Below are positions 1-8,200 of a DNA stretch of 24,205 nt, in pieces; the first letter of the stretch is position 1; every line of letters starts with the position of its first letter. Source of the DNA: a virus. The notes below the pieces were generated by a model, which was not told where the DNA came from, searched no databases, and was given only the letters and a program-made list of their open reading frames with translations. Both the position numbers and the translations under genes were made by a program. Location: positions 1 to 24,205 of IMG/VR virus record IMGVR_UViG_3300032073_000241; one strand, given 5' to 3'.

Positions 1-478
1 TAACTTTTTTACCAGAGTTACCTGCTTCTTTTGCCATATAAGCTATAATATCATCAGCTTCTAACTTTTCCATCATTATTTGCTGCATTGGAAGACAGTC
101 TAAGTAGTCTTGAACTCTTAATAACTGATTAACTAACGATTCTTGTTCTTCTTCTCTTGTATCATACAGACCCCAATGAGTTATTCTAGCAGTTGCTCTT
201 TGAGCTTTATAGTTAGGATCAATATTTTTCCGATTTCCGGAACCTCCTTTACCGTCCCATACTACAACTACTCTTGTTGGATCAAATATTCTAGTTACAT
301 ACCCTAAAGAACGAAGAAACCCTACCAAGCCCCCAATATGGGCGCCTGATGGGTTCATCGCTTTGAGAAGGGAAAAACTTCGTATTAACATATTCATTGC
401 ATCTATAACAAGAATATGGTCGTTTAACTTTCTCGGTGGGGTTTCTCTTAAGTTCTTTAAAATATTTTCGTAAGCCAT
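1..478 (-). CDS. 5'-3' exonuclease, FEN / T4 RNase H-like (partial, C-terminus off the left edge)
   Basis: The reading frame starts with ATG at 478 and stays open to base 1, giving 159 residues of the N-terminal half. Metal-binding acidic motifs of the FEN/PIN-like nuclease family are visible: LVIDAMNM (Asp26), VVVWDGKGG (Asp75) followed by the basic NYKAQR stretch, and LEADDIIAYMA (Glu140, Asp142, Asp143). In T4 the related RNase H removes RNA primers and short flaps during Okazaki-fragment maturation; the same role at this phage's replication fork is inferred. Its ATG overlaps the recombinase stop codon by one base (TAATG), so translation is probably coupled. The family call is firm from the motifs. 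Whether it is closest to T4 rnh or to the T5-type exonuclease cannot be settled from half a protein. Confidence 0.85.
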   Translation of the reverse strand, partial: MAYENILKNLRETPPRKLNDHILVIDAMNMLIRSFSLLKAMNPSGAHIGGLVGFLRSLGYVTRIFDPTRVVVVWDGKGGSGNRKNIDPNYKAQRATARITHWGLYDTREEEQESLVNQLLRVQDYLDCLPMQQIMMEKLEADDIIAYMAKEAGNSGKKV

Positions 479-1548
479 TAATCTAACAAATTAGGAGTTA
501 TAGGTGTTTCCTCTAAATCTCCTTCTTCTATTAGATCGAAGTCTACTGAACCAACAAGTTTTAACCAGTGATCTTTATGAGCATCTTTATACTTATCAAT
601 CGCTCTCTTATCATCAGGTATAAATCCATGTGAAGTCATTACTACTCTACCTCGTGATTGAACTCCTCCAATATGGTTCTTTTCAACCTGTACGTTTGTT
701 CTCTTTGCAAACTCTACTTGTAAACCATTTTTGATAGCTTTAATCTTAGATGTTCCTGGGTTAGTAATATTACCGAAAGTAATTACTAATGTAGCATCAT
801 ACCACATAGACATACCTCCTTTATTCTGTAATTTAGGCATTCCCATTGGAGACTCTGGTTTCATAGTCCATACTTTATTAATTGCTACTAAAGTATTTGT
901 ATAAGCTGAATTCTCTTTTCTTGAAAGTAATATTTTCTGATTAAGATTATTACCAAATTGAGTAGACATTGCACCAGCATTCCATTCGTTGTTGTTCTTA
1001 TTAGAACGAACTGATAAATCACACGGTACTGATCCAATACTATCCCAGAAGAAACACATATCGTAAGGTAAATTACCTTTCGCTTGTTCGTCCATAAGAT
1101 CAGCAATATACACTGCTACATCTTCTATAGTATTTAATTGACCTCTATCCGCATAAAGGAAAAATCCTTCATAATCAACAACATTTCCGTCTTTATCTGT
1201 TACTTCATCGAACTGTAATCCCATCTCTTTAGCATGTTCCCAAGACCATTTCATCTCTGTTACTATGAAGACAGGGAGAATGCCCATTTTTTGAGCATTA
1301 ACCGCTGCTTCTATTAAAGCCGTAGTTTTACCTGTATCACTATGACCTCTTAGTAAAGTAATATGACCGGTTGGAATACCTGGTAAAGAAGTAATATCCT
1401 GGAAAGCTTGAGATAAAGGAATCCATCCTTGTGGTTTAAATTTAACTGAAGCGTTAGAAAAACCTTTCTTCTTTTTAAAATTACCTAGATTAAACGACTT
1501 ACGAACTGCAGCGGTCGCTCTTTGTTGTACTTCTTTCTTTTTTGCCAT
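478..1548 (-). CDS. uvsX: UvsX-like RecA-family recombinase
   Basis: This 356-residue protein carries the RecA/UvsX core. The P-loop is RGHSDTGKTT at residues 67-76, with Lys74 and Thr75 as nucleotide ligands, and a Walker B-like strand YDMCFFWDSIGSV ends at Asp169. Residues 1-30 are basic and the last 15 are acidic. Length is slightly below T4 UvsX (about 390). The protein should form ATP-dependent filaments on single-stranded DNA, pair homologous strands, and support recombination-dependent replication and repair. It lies two bases after the gp32-like gene and overlaps the exonuclease by one base, a tight replication/recombination operon. Its start lacks a Shine-Dalgarno and is preceded by AACGAATAAAA. 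A RecA-type rather than DnaB-type ATPase is favoured because of the N-terminal layout and neighbours. Confidence 0.9.
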   Translation of the reverse strand: MAKKKEVQQRATAAVRKSFNLGNFKKKKGFSNASVKFKPQGWIPLSQAFQDITSLPGIPTGHITLLRGHSDTGKTTALIEAAVNAQKMGILPVFIVTEMKWSWEHAKEMGLQFDEVTDKDGNVVDYEGFFLYADRGQLNTIEDVAVYIADLMDEQAKGNLPYDMCFFWDSIGSVPCDLSVRSNKNNNEWNAGAMSTQFGNNLNQKILLSRKENSAYTNTLVAINKVWTMKPESPMGMPKLQNKGGMSMWYDATLVITFGNITNPGTSKIKAIKNGLQVEFAKRTNVQVEKNHIGGVQSRGRVVMTSHGFIPDDKRAIDKYKDAHKDHWLKLVGSVDFDLIEEGDLEETPITPNLLD

Positions 1549-1550
1549 TT

Positions 1551-2348
1551 TTATTCGTTAAATAAGTCATCAAATTTACTCACAGTATCTTTTTTACCAC
1601 TAGTAGCAGTTTCTAAAGTAAAATCAGTTTTAGCTGCTGGCGTAGTATTATCTGTACCTCCTGGTAAAGCAGCAGGTTGATCTTCTTCTGCTGAACCTGG
1701 GTTAAGGTAATTTTGAAGTTGCTTCTTAACGAAATCATAATCATACTGAGTAAATGATTCTACAGGGTTAGGTTGTTCTTTCAACCAACTTTCTACTAAA
1801 TCATTATTATCAGATAATGGTGTTTGTTTTGGCTTAATTCTCACTGTTGTAGTAGGGTAAGGGTTTCCTGGTTGCTGTTCTACAATTAAGTCCCATCCAT
1901 TTAATACATCAGTAAAATCCCCTACATCTTCATCTTCTGCAAGAGCTAATAAAGCTTTGTAAATAGTTACTCCAAATCCCCATAATCTAACTCCTTTATC
2001 TTCTTCACCTCTAACTACTACAGGAGCAAATACTCTTGTCTTTGGGTTGATTTTTCCAGATAAAGACCAATTATCTTTGTCATTAGTTTTACGTAACTCT
2101 TTTACAAACTCTTCAATAGGATCTTGCTTACCGAAATTAGATAAGGCAATCATAGGATACTTTCCTATACCGTAGTGAAATTTTAATTCCTTGAAAGGAA
2201 ATGTAGGATCGAAAGCAGAAGGAACTATTCTAAGAACTTGTTTACCTTGCTCAGGTTTCCAAAATATTTTAGAATAATCTGTCTTTTCTCTATCCTGTCC
2301 GTTGTTGTTTAAGGCATCTAGCTTAGCCTTGATAGCATTTAAATCCAT
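1551..2348 (-). CDS. 32: gp32-like single-stranded DNA-binding protein
   Basis: The 265-residue protein begins with a short basic N-terminal arm, then the signature FWKPEQGKQVLRIVPS around residues 29-45 and LKFHYGIGKYPM, as in the OB-fold core of T4-like gp32 proteins. It ends with a low-complexity linker and an acidic tip (KFDDLFNE) of the type that recruits partner proteins. It should coat single-stranded DNA and interact with the polymerase and UvsX, whose gene follows two bases downstream. I see no cysteine anywhere, so the structural zinc site of T4 gp32 (one His, three Cys) is absent. It is shorter than T4 gp32 (301). The start is preceded by an A/T-only leader with no Shine-Dalgarno. 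Confidence 0.88.
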   Translation of the reverse strand: MDLNAIKAKLDALNNNGQDREKTDYSKIFWKPEQGKQVLRIVPSAFDPTFPFKELKFHYGIGKYPMIALSNFGKQDPIEEFVKELRKTNDKDNWSLSGKINPKTRVFAPVVVRGEEDKGVRLWGFGVTIYKALLALAEDEDVGDFTDVLNGWDLIVEQQPGNPYPTTTVRIKPKQTPLSDNNDLVESWLKEQPNPVESFTQYDYDFVKKQLQNYLNPGSAEEDQPAALPGGTDNTTPAAKTDFTLETATSGKKDTVSKFDDLFNE

Positions 2349-2376
2349 ATAACATTTATTTTTAAATATAACTTAT

Positions 2377-2390
2377 TATTAATATACGAA
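2377..2390 (-). promoter_or_regulatory. AT-rich promoter-like element before the gp32-like gene
   Basis: The coding strand reads TTCGTATATTAATA, ending 28 nt before the ATG at 2348. The first ten bases match the start of the element upstream of the gp26-like gene (TTCGTATATTTATA near 13750). It lies in the only gap before the gp32/uvsX/exonuclease run, so a promoter here is plausible, but AT-rich sequence makes chance matches easy. Confidence 0.3.
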
Positions 2391-2397
2391 AAAAATA

Positions 2398-2853
2398 TTA
2401 ACGATCCAACTCTATTATGTTAAAAAGTTTGGTGTTAATTCTTTTTAATTCTGGGCCTTTCGTAAGTAGAATACAGTTTCTGTAATCTGCCCAGTTTACT
2501 TTATAGGAAGAATCTAATTGACCATTATTTAATTCTTTTATCAATGTATTCAAAGCATTGATAGTATATAATGTATTAGTTTCTTTTTTTCTATGTACTA
2601 GAATTGTATTTTCTAGAAACGTAGACACATTCCCAAAGTCGACATTGTAGGTACAAATGTATTCGTTTTGACTTTTTGAATAAAGTACGAATATTTTATT
2701 GTATACAATGCGGTATTTTTCTTTTATAGAAGTAAGTACATCGTCTAAAGATTCCTCTGTTGAAAATGTACAAAACAGTTTATTGCTCATATCATCGTTT
2801 AAATAAACTTCGTCGAGATCATAATTCAACGAAAAATCTGTAACTGTTTGCAT
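2398..2853 (-). CDS. hypothetical protein in the replication module
   Basis: I do not recognise this 151-residue protein. It has no signal peptide, membrane segment or catalytic motif that I can see. It looks like a small mixed alpha/beta globular protein: aromatic strands (KIFVLYSKSQNEYICTYNV) in the middle, a leucine-rich helix (ALNTLIKELNNGQL) near residue 110, and a basic segment (KGPELKRINTKLF) close to the end. It sits between the family A polymerase (23 nt upstream) and the gp32-like protein (49 nt downstream), so a replication accessory role is possible by context only. A TATTTATA octamer ends only 4 nt before its ATG. The start chosen is the only ATG that uses the whole open frame after the polymerase stop. 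Confidence 0.75.
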   Translation of the reverse strand: MQTVTDFSLNYDLDEVYLNDDMSNKLFCTFSTEESLDDVLTSIKEKYRIVYNKIFVLYSKSQNEYICTYNVDFGNVSTFLENTILVHRKKETNTLYTINALNTLIKELNNGQLDSSYKVNWADYRNCILLTKGPELKRINTKLFNIIELDR

Positions 2854-2857
2854 TTCT

Positions 2858-2865
2858 TATAAATA
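2858..2865 (-). promoter_or_regulatory. TATTTATA box (weak candidate)
   Basis: The coding strand has AAATATTTATAAGAAATG. The octamer is the one repeated upstream of the structural genes, but here it ends 4 nt before the start codon. If it works as a -10 element the message would begin inside the gene or be leaderless, so this copy is the least convincing of the eight. Confidence 0.2.
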
Positions 2866-2876
2866 TTTAACTATTC

Positions 2877-4202
2877 TTATAACACTAAGTCTTTACTAAA
2901 TTTAAACTTAACTGGGTGCTTTTTATTATTTTCTAATATCTGCTGGATTTCCTGTAAAGTTTCTTTTCCATCTTCTTTAGAAAAGTCAAAAAGTATTGCA
3001 TCGTAAGTATAAAGTGCAACTTTTGTTCTTTTCTTTTGTAAATACTTTAGTACTTCTTTTAATATAAGAATATTATTTGAAGTTTCCAACGATTGCATCA
3101 TATAATTCATCAACTTAGCTGGATGCATGTCTTTTAACTCTTTTGTAAAGGGTTTTCCTGATTGTGGATTACATATGAATCCTTCATCGTTAAAACTACT
3201 CCACATTGCATCTATATATTCCTGTATTTCTTTAAATATCTTTAAATCCCTATGTTCTTCCGGTATTTTACCGTATATTGCATGAAAATTAATTTGTTTT
3301 GCTTGTTTATACTGCTCATCTGTTATATCATCAGTGCCGAAGTAATGCTTGGCGAGTTGTTTATGAGCTGATTCGTCAGTAAGTGTGTAATCAATTTGGT
3401 TGCAAAGTAAGCGCAGGTGATACCCGTCAAAATCAAACTCAACAAAGTAATCGTTTTGCGGCTTGAAGGTTTTTCTATGCCCCTCCGTGTGAGGAATAGC
3501 AGCGAAATTAACACTATTAAAAGAATTAGTGGGTCTAGATGTAGCATTGTATAGATTATATGATGTTAATATTACGTTATTATGTATGTTATAACGTGGC
3601 TCTCTTGGATTAAACTTTTTTATAAAATCATCATAATCAATACCTAATCCTTGTTGTTCTAACAAATAAAATACTGATGTAGCTGTGTTATTATAAAAGT
3701 CGAATCCTGATGGTTGTTTTATTTTAATATGTTCTTTTAATTTTTCATATAGTTCTTCAGAAGATTCGTATAATTTAGAAATAGGAATTAATTGATTTAT
3801 ATTATTATGTGTTCTAAATCTATTATAAAAGTAGTTTAACTTACTATTTAATCTTTCATACTCTAATCTTTGAAAGTACGTCATGGAGTACATTAACGAT
3901 ATATCTATTGCATCCGGTAAACTAAAATGGTAGAGCAATTCTTTCTTATCTAATGTATATAGTTTACTAGCTGCTTTTAATATTGAATAGACACGTTTTT
4001 TATCTACGTCTACTCCTTCATCATGATTTATTGGAATAATAAAGCCATGGTAACTATTTAATAGTCTAATATATACTGCGGTAGTGGTTGTAAGTTTAGG
4101 ATGAAAGTTATAATCAGAAGGTATTATTTGTACATAACAACCTAATTTTACTAAACTTTCTAAATGATTTAACTTATTTTCTTCTTCTACTATATAAAAC
4201 AT
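2877..4202 (-). CDS. Short family A (Pol I-type) DNA polymerase
   Basis: The C-terminal half of this 441-residue protein carries the family A palm and fingers. ATSRPTNSFNSVNFAAIP (220-237) matches the TGR-SS-PNLQNIP region. Motif A is EFDFDGYHLRLL with Asp257. Motif B is KQINFHAIYGK with Lys302, Phe306, Tyr310 and Gly311. Motif C is LYTYDAILFDF with Asp401. Both catalytic aspartates are present. Three usual residues differ: the motif A Glu (E. coli Glu710) is His262, and the motif C His-Asp-Glu reads Tyr-Asp-Ala. The protein is far shorter than Pol I and I see no 3'-5' exonuclease motifs in residues 1-200. It probably copies the phage genome together with the gp32-like protein, UvsX and the exonuclease nearby. 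T4 itself uses a family B polymerase. A weak Shine-Dalgarno (AAAGG, 8 nt spacing) precedes the ATG, unusual in this window. Confidence 0.82.
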   Translation of the reverse strand: MFYIVEEENKLNHLESLVKLGCYVQIIPSDYNFHPKLTTTTAVYIRLLNSYHGFIIPINHDEGVDVDKKRVYSILKAASKLYTLDKKELLYHFSLPDAIDISLMYSMTYFQRLEYERLNSKLNYFYNRFRTHNNINQLIPISKLYESSEELYEKLKEHIKIKQPSGFDFYNNTATSVFYLLEQQGLGIDYDDFIKKFNPREPRYNIHNNVILTSYNLYNATSRPTNSFNSVNFAAIPHTEGHRKTFKPQNDYFVEFDFDGYHLRLLCNQIDYTLTDESAHKQLAKHYFGTDDITDEQYKQAKQINFHAIYGKIPEEHRDLKIFKEIQEYIDAMWSSFNDEGFICNPQSGKPFTKELKDMHPAKLMNYMMQSLETSNNILILKEVLKYLQKKRTKVALYTYDAILFDFSKEDGKETLQEIQQILENNKKHPVKFKFSKDLVL

Positions 4203-4216
4203 TAATATAACCTTTC

Positions 4217-4230
4217 ATATAATATAAGAA
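4217..4230 (-). promoter_or_regulatory. AT-rich promoter-like element before the polymerase
   Basis: The coding strand reads TTCTTATATTATAT, 14 nt before the ATG at 4202. Thirteen of these bases (TTCTTATATTATA) recur exactly before the 95-residue coiled-coil gene at 16582-16594. It may be a promoter separating replication genes from the baseplate genes, but there is no terminator before it and the sequence is simple. Confidence 0.3.
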
Positions 4231-4249
4231 AAATATATTAAAGAAGCAA

Positions 4250-5230
4250 CTAGTAACTTCCTCCTCCTCCGGAATACGAAGCACCTGATCCTCCGGTTTG
4301 ACCTGTTGTAGGTTGAGACCCGGCAGTTCCGCCGTACTGTAATGTGCTTGGATCTACTTCTGCTGGTGAAATTGTTGAAGAATCTACATCTACTGTTCCA
4401 CCTATTAATACTAATTTTCTATGAAATTTTGTTTTATGTTCTGCACCTTCCATTGGTCCTTTCTCAGGGTGTATGTGATAAAAACCTTTATACTCTTGAT
4501 TTGAACCTTCAATCTTAAATCTTCCACCAGGGGTATATAAGTTAGATTGTGGTTTAAGTTTTTTAACTTTTCCAAACCTTGGTATTTTTCTTTTCAATGG
4601 AGCTTCTTGAATACTAGGTCTTACCTTTCTTATTATTCTCTCTTGTTCTGCAACTGGAAGTTCCATAAACTTATAACCTTCAACATCTGATTCTACATTT
4701 ACAAATTGACCGTAGTCTGTAATATATTGTGAAATTTCAGGCAGTTCAATAGACGCTTTATTTATATTTTCTATATTTCTTGTTGCTGCTCCTTTATATA
4801 AAAAACCACTCATAAACACATCTTTCAAAGGTTTTTCTAATATCCATTTAACTTCAACACCTTTGATATAAAGTTCAGGTTTATACCTTCTATATGTTTT
4901 TTCTTTTACTTCTACTATTTTTCCATTTCTAGTGTCTTGTAAGTAGAATCTCATAAAAAAGCCTTTTTTATATCCCTTAGGAGTAGGGTATACTATTTCA
5001 TTTTCTGCTTTTTTTAAATCACTATGTGTATCAAGAAAAGGATCTGATTCTGCTATTCTTTCTAATGTTGGGGTAAGTTTTTGCATATCCTTACCTGGTT
5101 CAGATCCTGTAAACTCTGCTCCGTCAGCAGTGGCGTGGTATGGTCCTGAGTATTCACTTCCGTCAGGTAATGTAAATTGACCTGCTGATGCAAATAATCC
5201 TTTTATTATTTTAAATGGAGGTAACCACAT
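4250..5230 (-). CDS. Virion structural protein with internal Y-x-G-x-YH repeat and Gly/Ser tail
   Basis: The 326-residue protein has two diverged copies of one short module. Residues 17-46 contain GSEYSGPYHATADGAEFTG and residues 235-265 contain NQEYKGFYHIHPEKGPMEGA. From memory, this Y-x-G-x-YH ... MxGAxH style occurs in structural proteins of marine T4-like phages. Between the copies is a mixed domain rich in Lys/Tyr. The last 25 residues are low complexity (TTGQTGGSGASYSGGGGSY), perhaps a flexible linker or assembly tail. The ATG lies one base after the hub-protein stop, so it belongs to the baseplate operon and is the last structural gene before replication genes. A baseplate or tail-tip location is inferred from context; the exact role is unknown. 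Confidence 0.72.
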   Translation of the reverse strand: MWLPPFKIIKGLFASAGQFTLPDGSEYSGPYHATADGAEFTGSEPGKDMQKLTPTLERIAESDPFLDTHSDLKKAENEIVYPTPKGYKKGFFMRFYLQDTRNGKIVEVKEKTYRRYKPELYIKGVEVKWILEKPLKDVFMSGFLYKGAATRNIENINKASIELPEISQYITDYGQFVNVESDVEGYKFMELPVAEQERIIRKVRPSIQEAPLKRKIPRFGKVKKLKPQSNLYTPGGRFKIEGSNQEYKGFYHIHPEKGPMEGAEHKTKFHRKLVLIGGTVDVDSSTISPAEVDPSTLQYGGTAGSQPTTGQTGGSGASYSGGGGSY

Positions 5231-5231
5231 A

Positions 5232-8200
5232 TTATACGAATCTTTTTTGAATAGTTCCTTTTTCTACTTTTTTAATTGCTGCTGCAAGTTCATCCTTACC
5301 TTCGGTACCTTTACCCCAAGATATATGGAAATGAGCACCAGTAGCAGCAGCGGTCAATCTTTTATATTCATCTTTAAACCTTACCTTATCATTTTCACCT
5401 GCTGCAAATGATTCAATTATATTAAGAACTTTTGTATAAGCATCAGCACTGTATGGACTTATTACAAAGTCTAGAGCTCTACCGTCTACGTGTCTACTAG
5501 TATAATTTAAACCATGATGGAATTTATCATTACCTCCGGTAAATGTTAACGTAACACCAGGTACTTCTTTTTTAACTGCGTTGATAACAGCAACTCCATA
5601 ATCTGCCATTTCTTCACTAATATCAACTTTACCTGTTTTGTTATTTGTTGCATCTAATGCACTAGTAAGTTCCCCTGATGAGTATCCTTTCTTTTTCTTT
5701 TCTACGTACCCAGCTGCTGCTATTGCTCCTCTTAATCTATTTGCATTAGGAGTTTCTTTTGGACCTTCTGCTGGAGGTGCTTCTGGAGCTTTGTAAGGTT
5801 CTTCATACTCATCTTCTATAGGTATTTCTGTATCGGGTAGATTGTACATTGCAGTAGTAATGTTAGTTTCCCATTGATTATCTAAAGAAATACTATGATC
5901 TATACCGGTAATAGAAAATCCGATTAAACCTCTACTTCTCTGTGGTAAAAGAACATCATTTATTAAAAATGCTTCTCCTATTTTCAATCCTGATATACCT
6001 CTCATGGTAAGGCTTAATTCTATAGGTAAAAGTCCACCGTTAAATGGACGTTTTTCTCCTGCTTCCCTTGTTTTACCTTCTCTTTGATCATTCAAAGCTT
6101 TCATATACTGAGCATGTGCTTGTTTTGATGATTCGAACGCTTCTGGACTGTATATCTTTTTTTGTGAAGCTATATTGACGGCTATATTTCCATTAATATA
6201 CCTGTGCCAAGGTTTAGCTATCTGTTTTAAGATATTAATATCTTTAGCTTCTTTCCAATTTTGAGATGAAGATTTTTTGTTTGTTTTAACTTCTGGTTTT
6301 ACAAGTGGTACATACCTATCAGAAACGTTTGCATTATATCTTGAAAAATTATCTATACTCTCTTCTACTTTTTGACCACTAGATGTTGCTGTTATTGCTA
6401 GCATGTTAAACATTTCATTTGATATTTTACTTTGAATATCTAACTTAGATACTTCAGTTTTTAATCCTATGATATTTAATAATGGAGGTTCACTAGAAGG
6501 TTTTTCTTTAGAAGTTCCTGCTTGTAGATCAAAACAATTATGATCTATAATAATCCATTCGTTATTATCTTCATCAAAAAAACAAGCTAAATTATTTATA
6601 CCTCCTAAAGAAGTATTTATATCACTTAACAGTCTATTAAAGAACTGAGAGACTACAGCTTTTACTTCGTGATCTTCATTAGCTTGTTCTTTAAAAGATT
6701 CCTGTATTCTTATAAGATGATCTATATTTATTAAAATTTTGTAAGGAGAATCATGTGAAAACTCATCACCAAATATAGTAGGTAAGTGTTTACTAGCTTC
6801 TCCAGCTTCTAAAGGAACTCTGTGAATGTTAGACTTTTGATAATCGTACTTCCATTTAGTAGGTTTAGGTTTAAATATGGTAGTTCCATTTTTATCTTGT
6901 AGCCCTCCGTATAAATTGATCTCTTTGGTAAATGATATATCACTACCTTTAGGATTTGATTCATAAGGTTCTCCATCTCTAAAAGGCATCACACATATAC
7001 CAGGATCATTAGAAATATGTCCGGGGAATGTTGTCATTACAGATTTATCAAATTTAGTAGAAAACTTAAGACTAATATTACCAGTGTTTTGTTTTTCAAG
7101 TATTTGTTTATTGAATACATAACAAAAATCTCTTAATGTTAAGTAATAATGTCTATCATTATTATATTGAGATTCCCCATCTTCTGTGGCTTCCCCTGCT
7201 ATAAAGAAACTGTCGCTAAAGTAAGCTCTTATCTTACTGTCGGGATATTCTTTTTCTATATACTCCGCTCTTTTTTCAGGATTTTTAAATATCTCTAATG
7301 CATCTATTAATAAGTCATCACTTGTAGTTGAAGTTTCTGCTTGATTACCGCTTTTATATTTATCTAAAGAAGTATCAGTAGAAGGAGTGTAAACTGTTTT
7401 AATAGCATCTACTACCATTCCTTCTGATAGTATATCAAGAGTACAGTCATAGCTTTGATCATTAGCTAACCTCCAACTAAAGTTTACTACTTTACCTATT
7501 ATACCGTCGTAATTGTACCCGGAGAACTCTCTGTTCTCTTTGATCATTTCTTTCATCTGTTGAACAGCAGTTACAATTTCTTTTGTTCCATCTTCATTTT
7601 CTACTTTCTTGTCTTTTAAATTACCTAGTGTAAATGTTTTTGCTATACCTAAATTATAGCTACTTATTTCTCCATTTTTATCTATATATGCCGAGTTACC
7701 CCATTCTAGTAACATTGAAAATCCTGGTCTAAAATATAAAGTTTCTAATATAGAAAGTTGGTCTGGAGTAAATGCTTTGATAGTTACGGTAGCTTTTCTT
7801 AAAGTACCGAAAGCTGATTGAGTAACAATTTTAAAATCAGTAATTCCCATCATTGGTTGAAAACCAAATTCCGGGCTATGTTCATAACTACTTTGATTAC
7901 CGAACGGATTGTATGTTTTACCGAAATCTATACCCGTTCTTCTCTCTAATTTTAATTTATTACTATCAGTAATTCTTGGATATAGCACACCTCCACTTAA
8001 TATATTACCTTGAGCTAACTGATTTCCTTGTTCAGATTTTGCTGCTTCTACACTTTCTAAATATTTTTGAGCTGCTATTTGATTTTCTATCCAACCGCTA
8101 GTAAGGTGTTTTTTAAGCGTTTCTTTATACTTTATTGTTTCCTCAGAAAGAGTTTGTGCACTTGAAGCTAAAGAAACCCATGCTCCTCGGTTATTATCAA

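Noticed and set aside
888-1106. 72-residue minus-strand frame inside the recombinase gene, and similar minus-strand frames at 3323 and 17017
   Set aside because: They are fully contained in well-supported genes in another frame, with no recognisable domain and no start signal.
5231-5240. TTCGTATAAT just before the 326-residue gene as a promoter
   Set aside because: It forms the last codons and stop of the hub gene and directly abuts the ATG. The genes are separated by one base and look translationally coupled.
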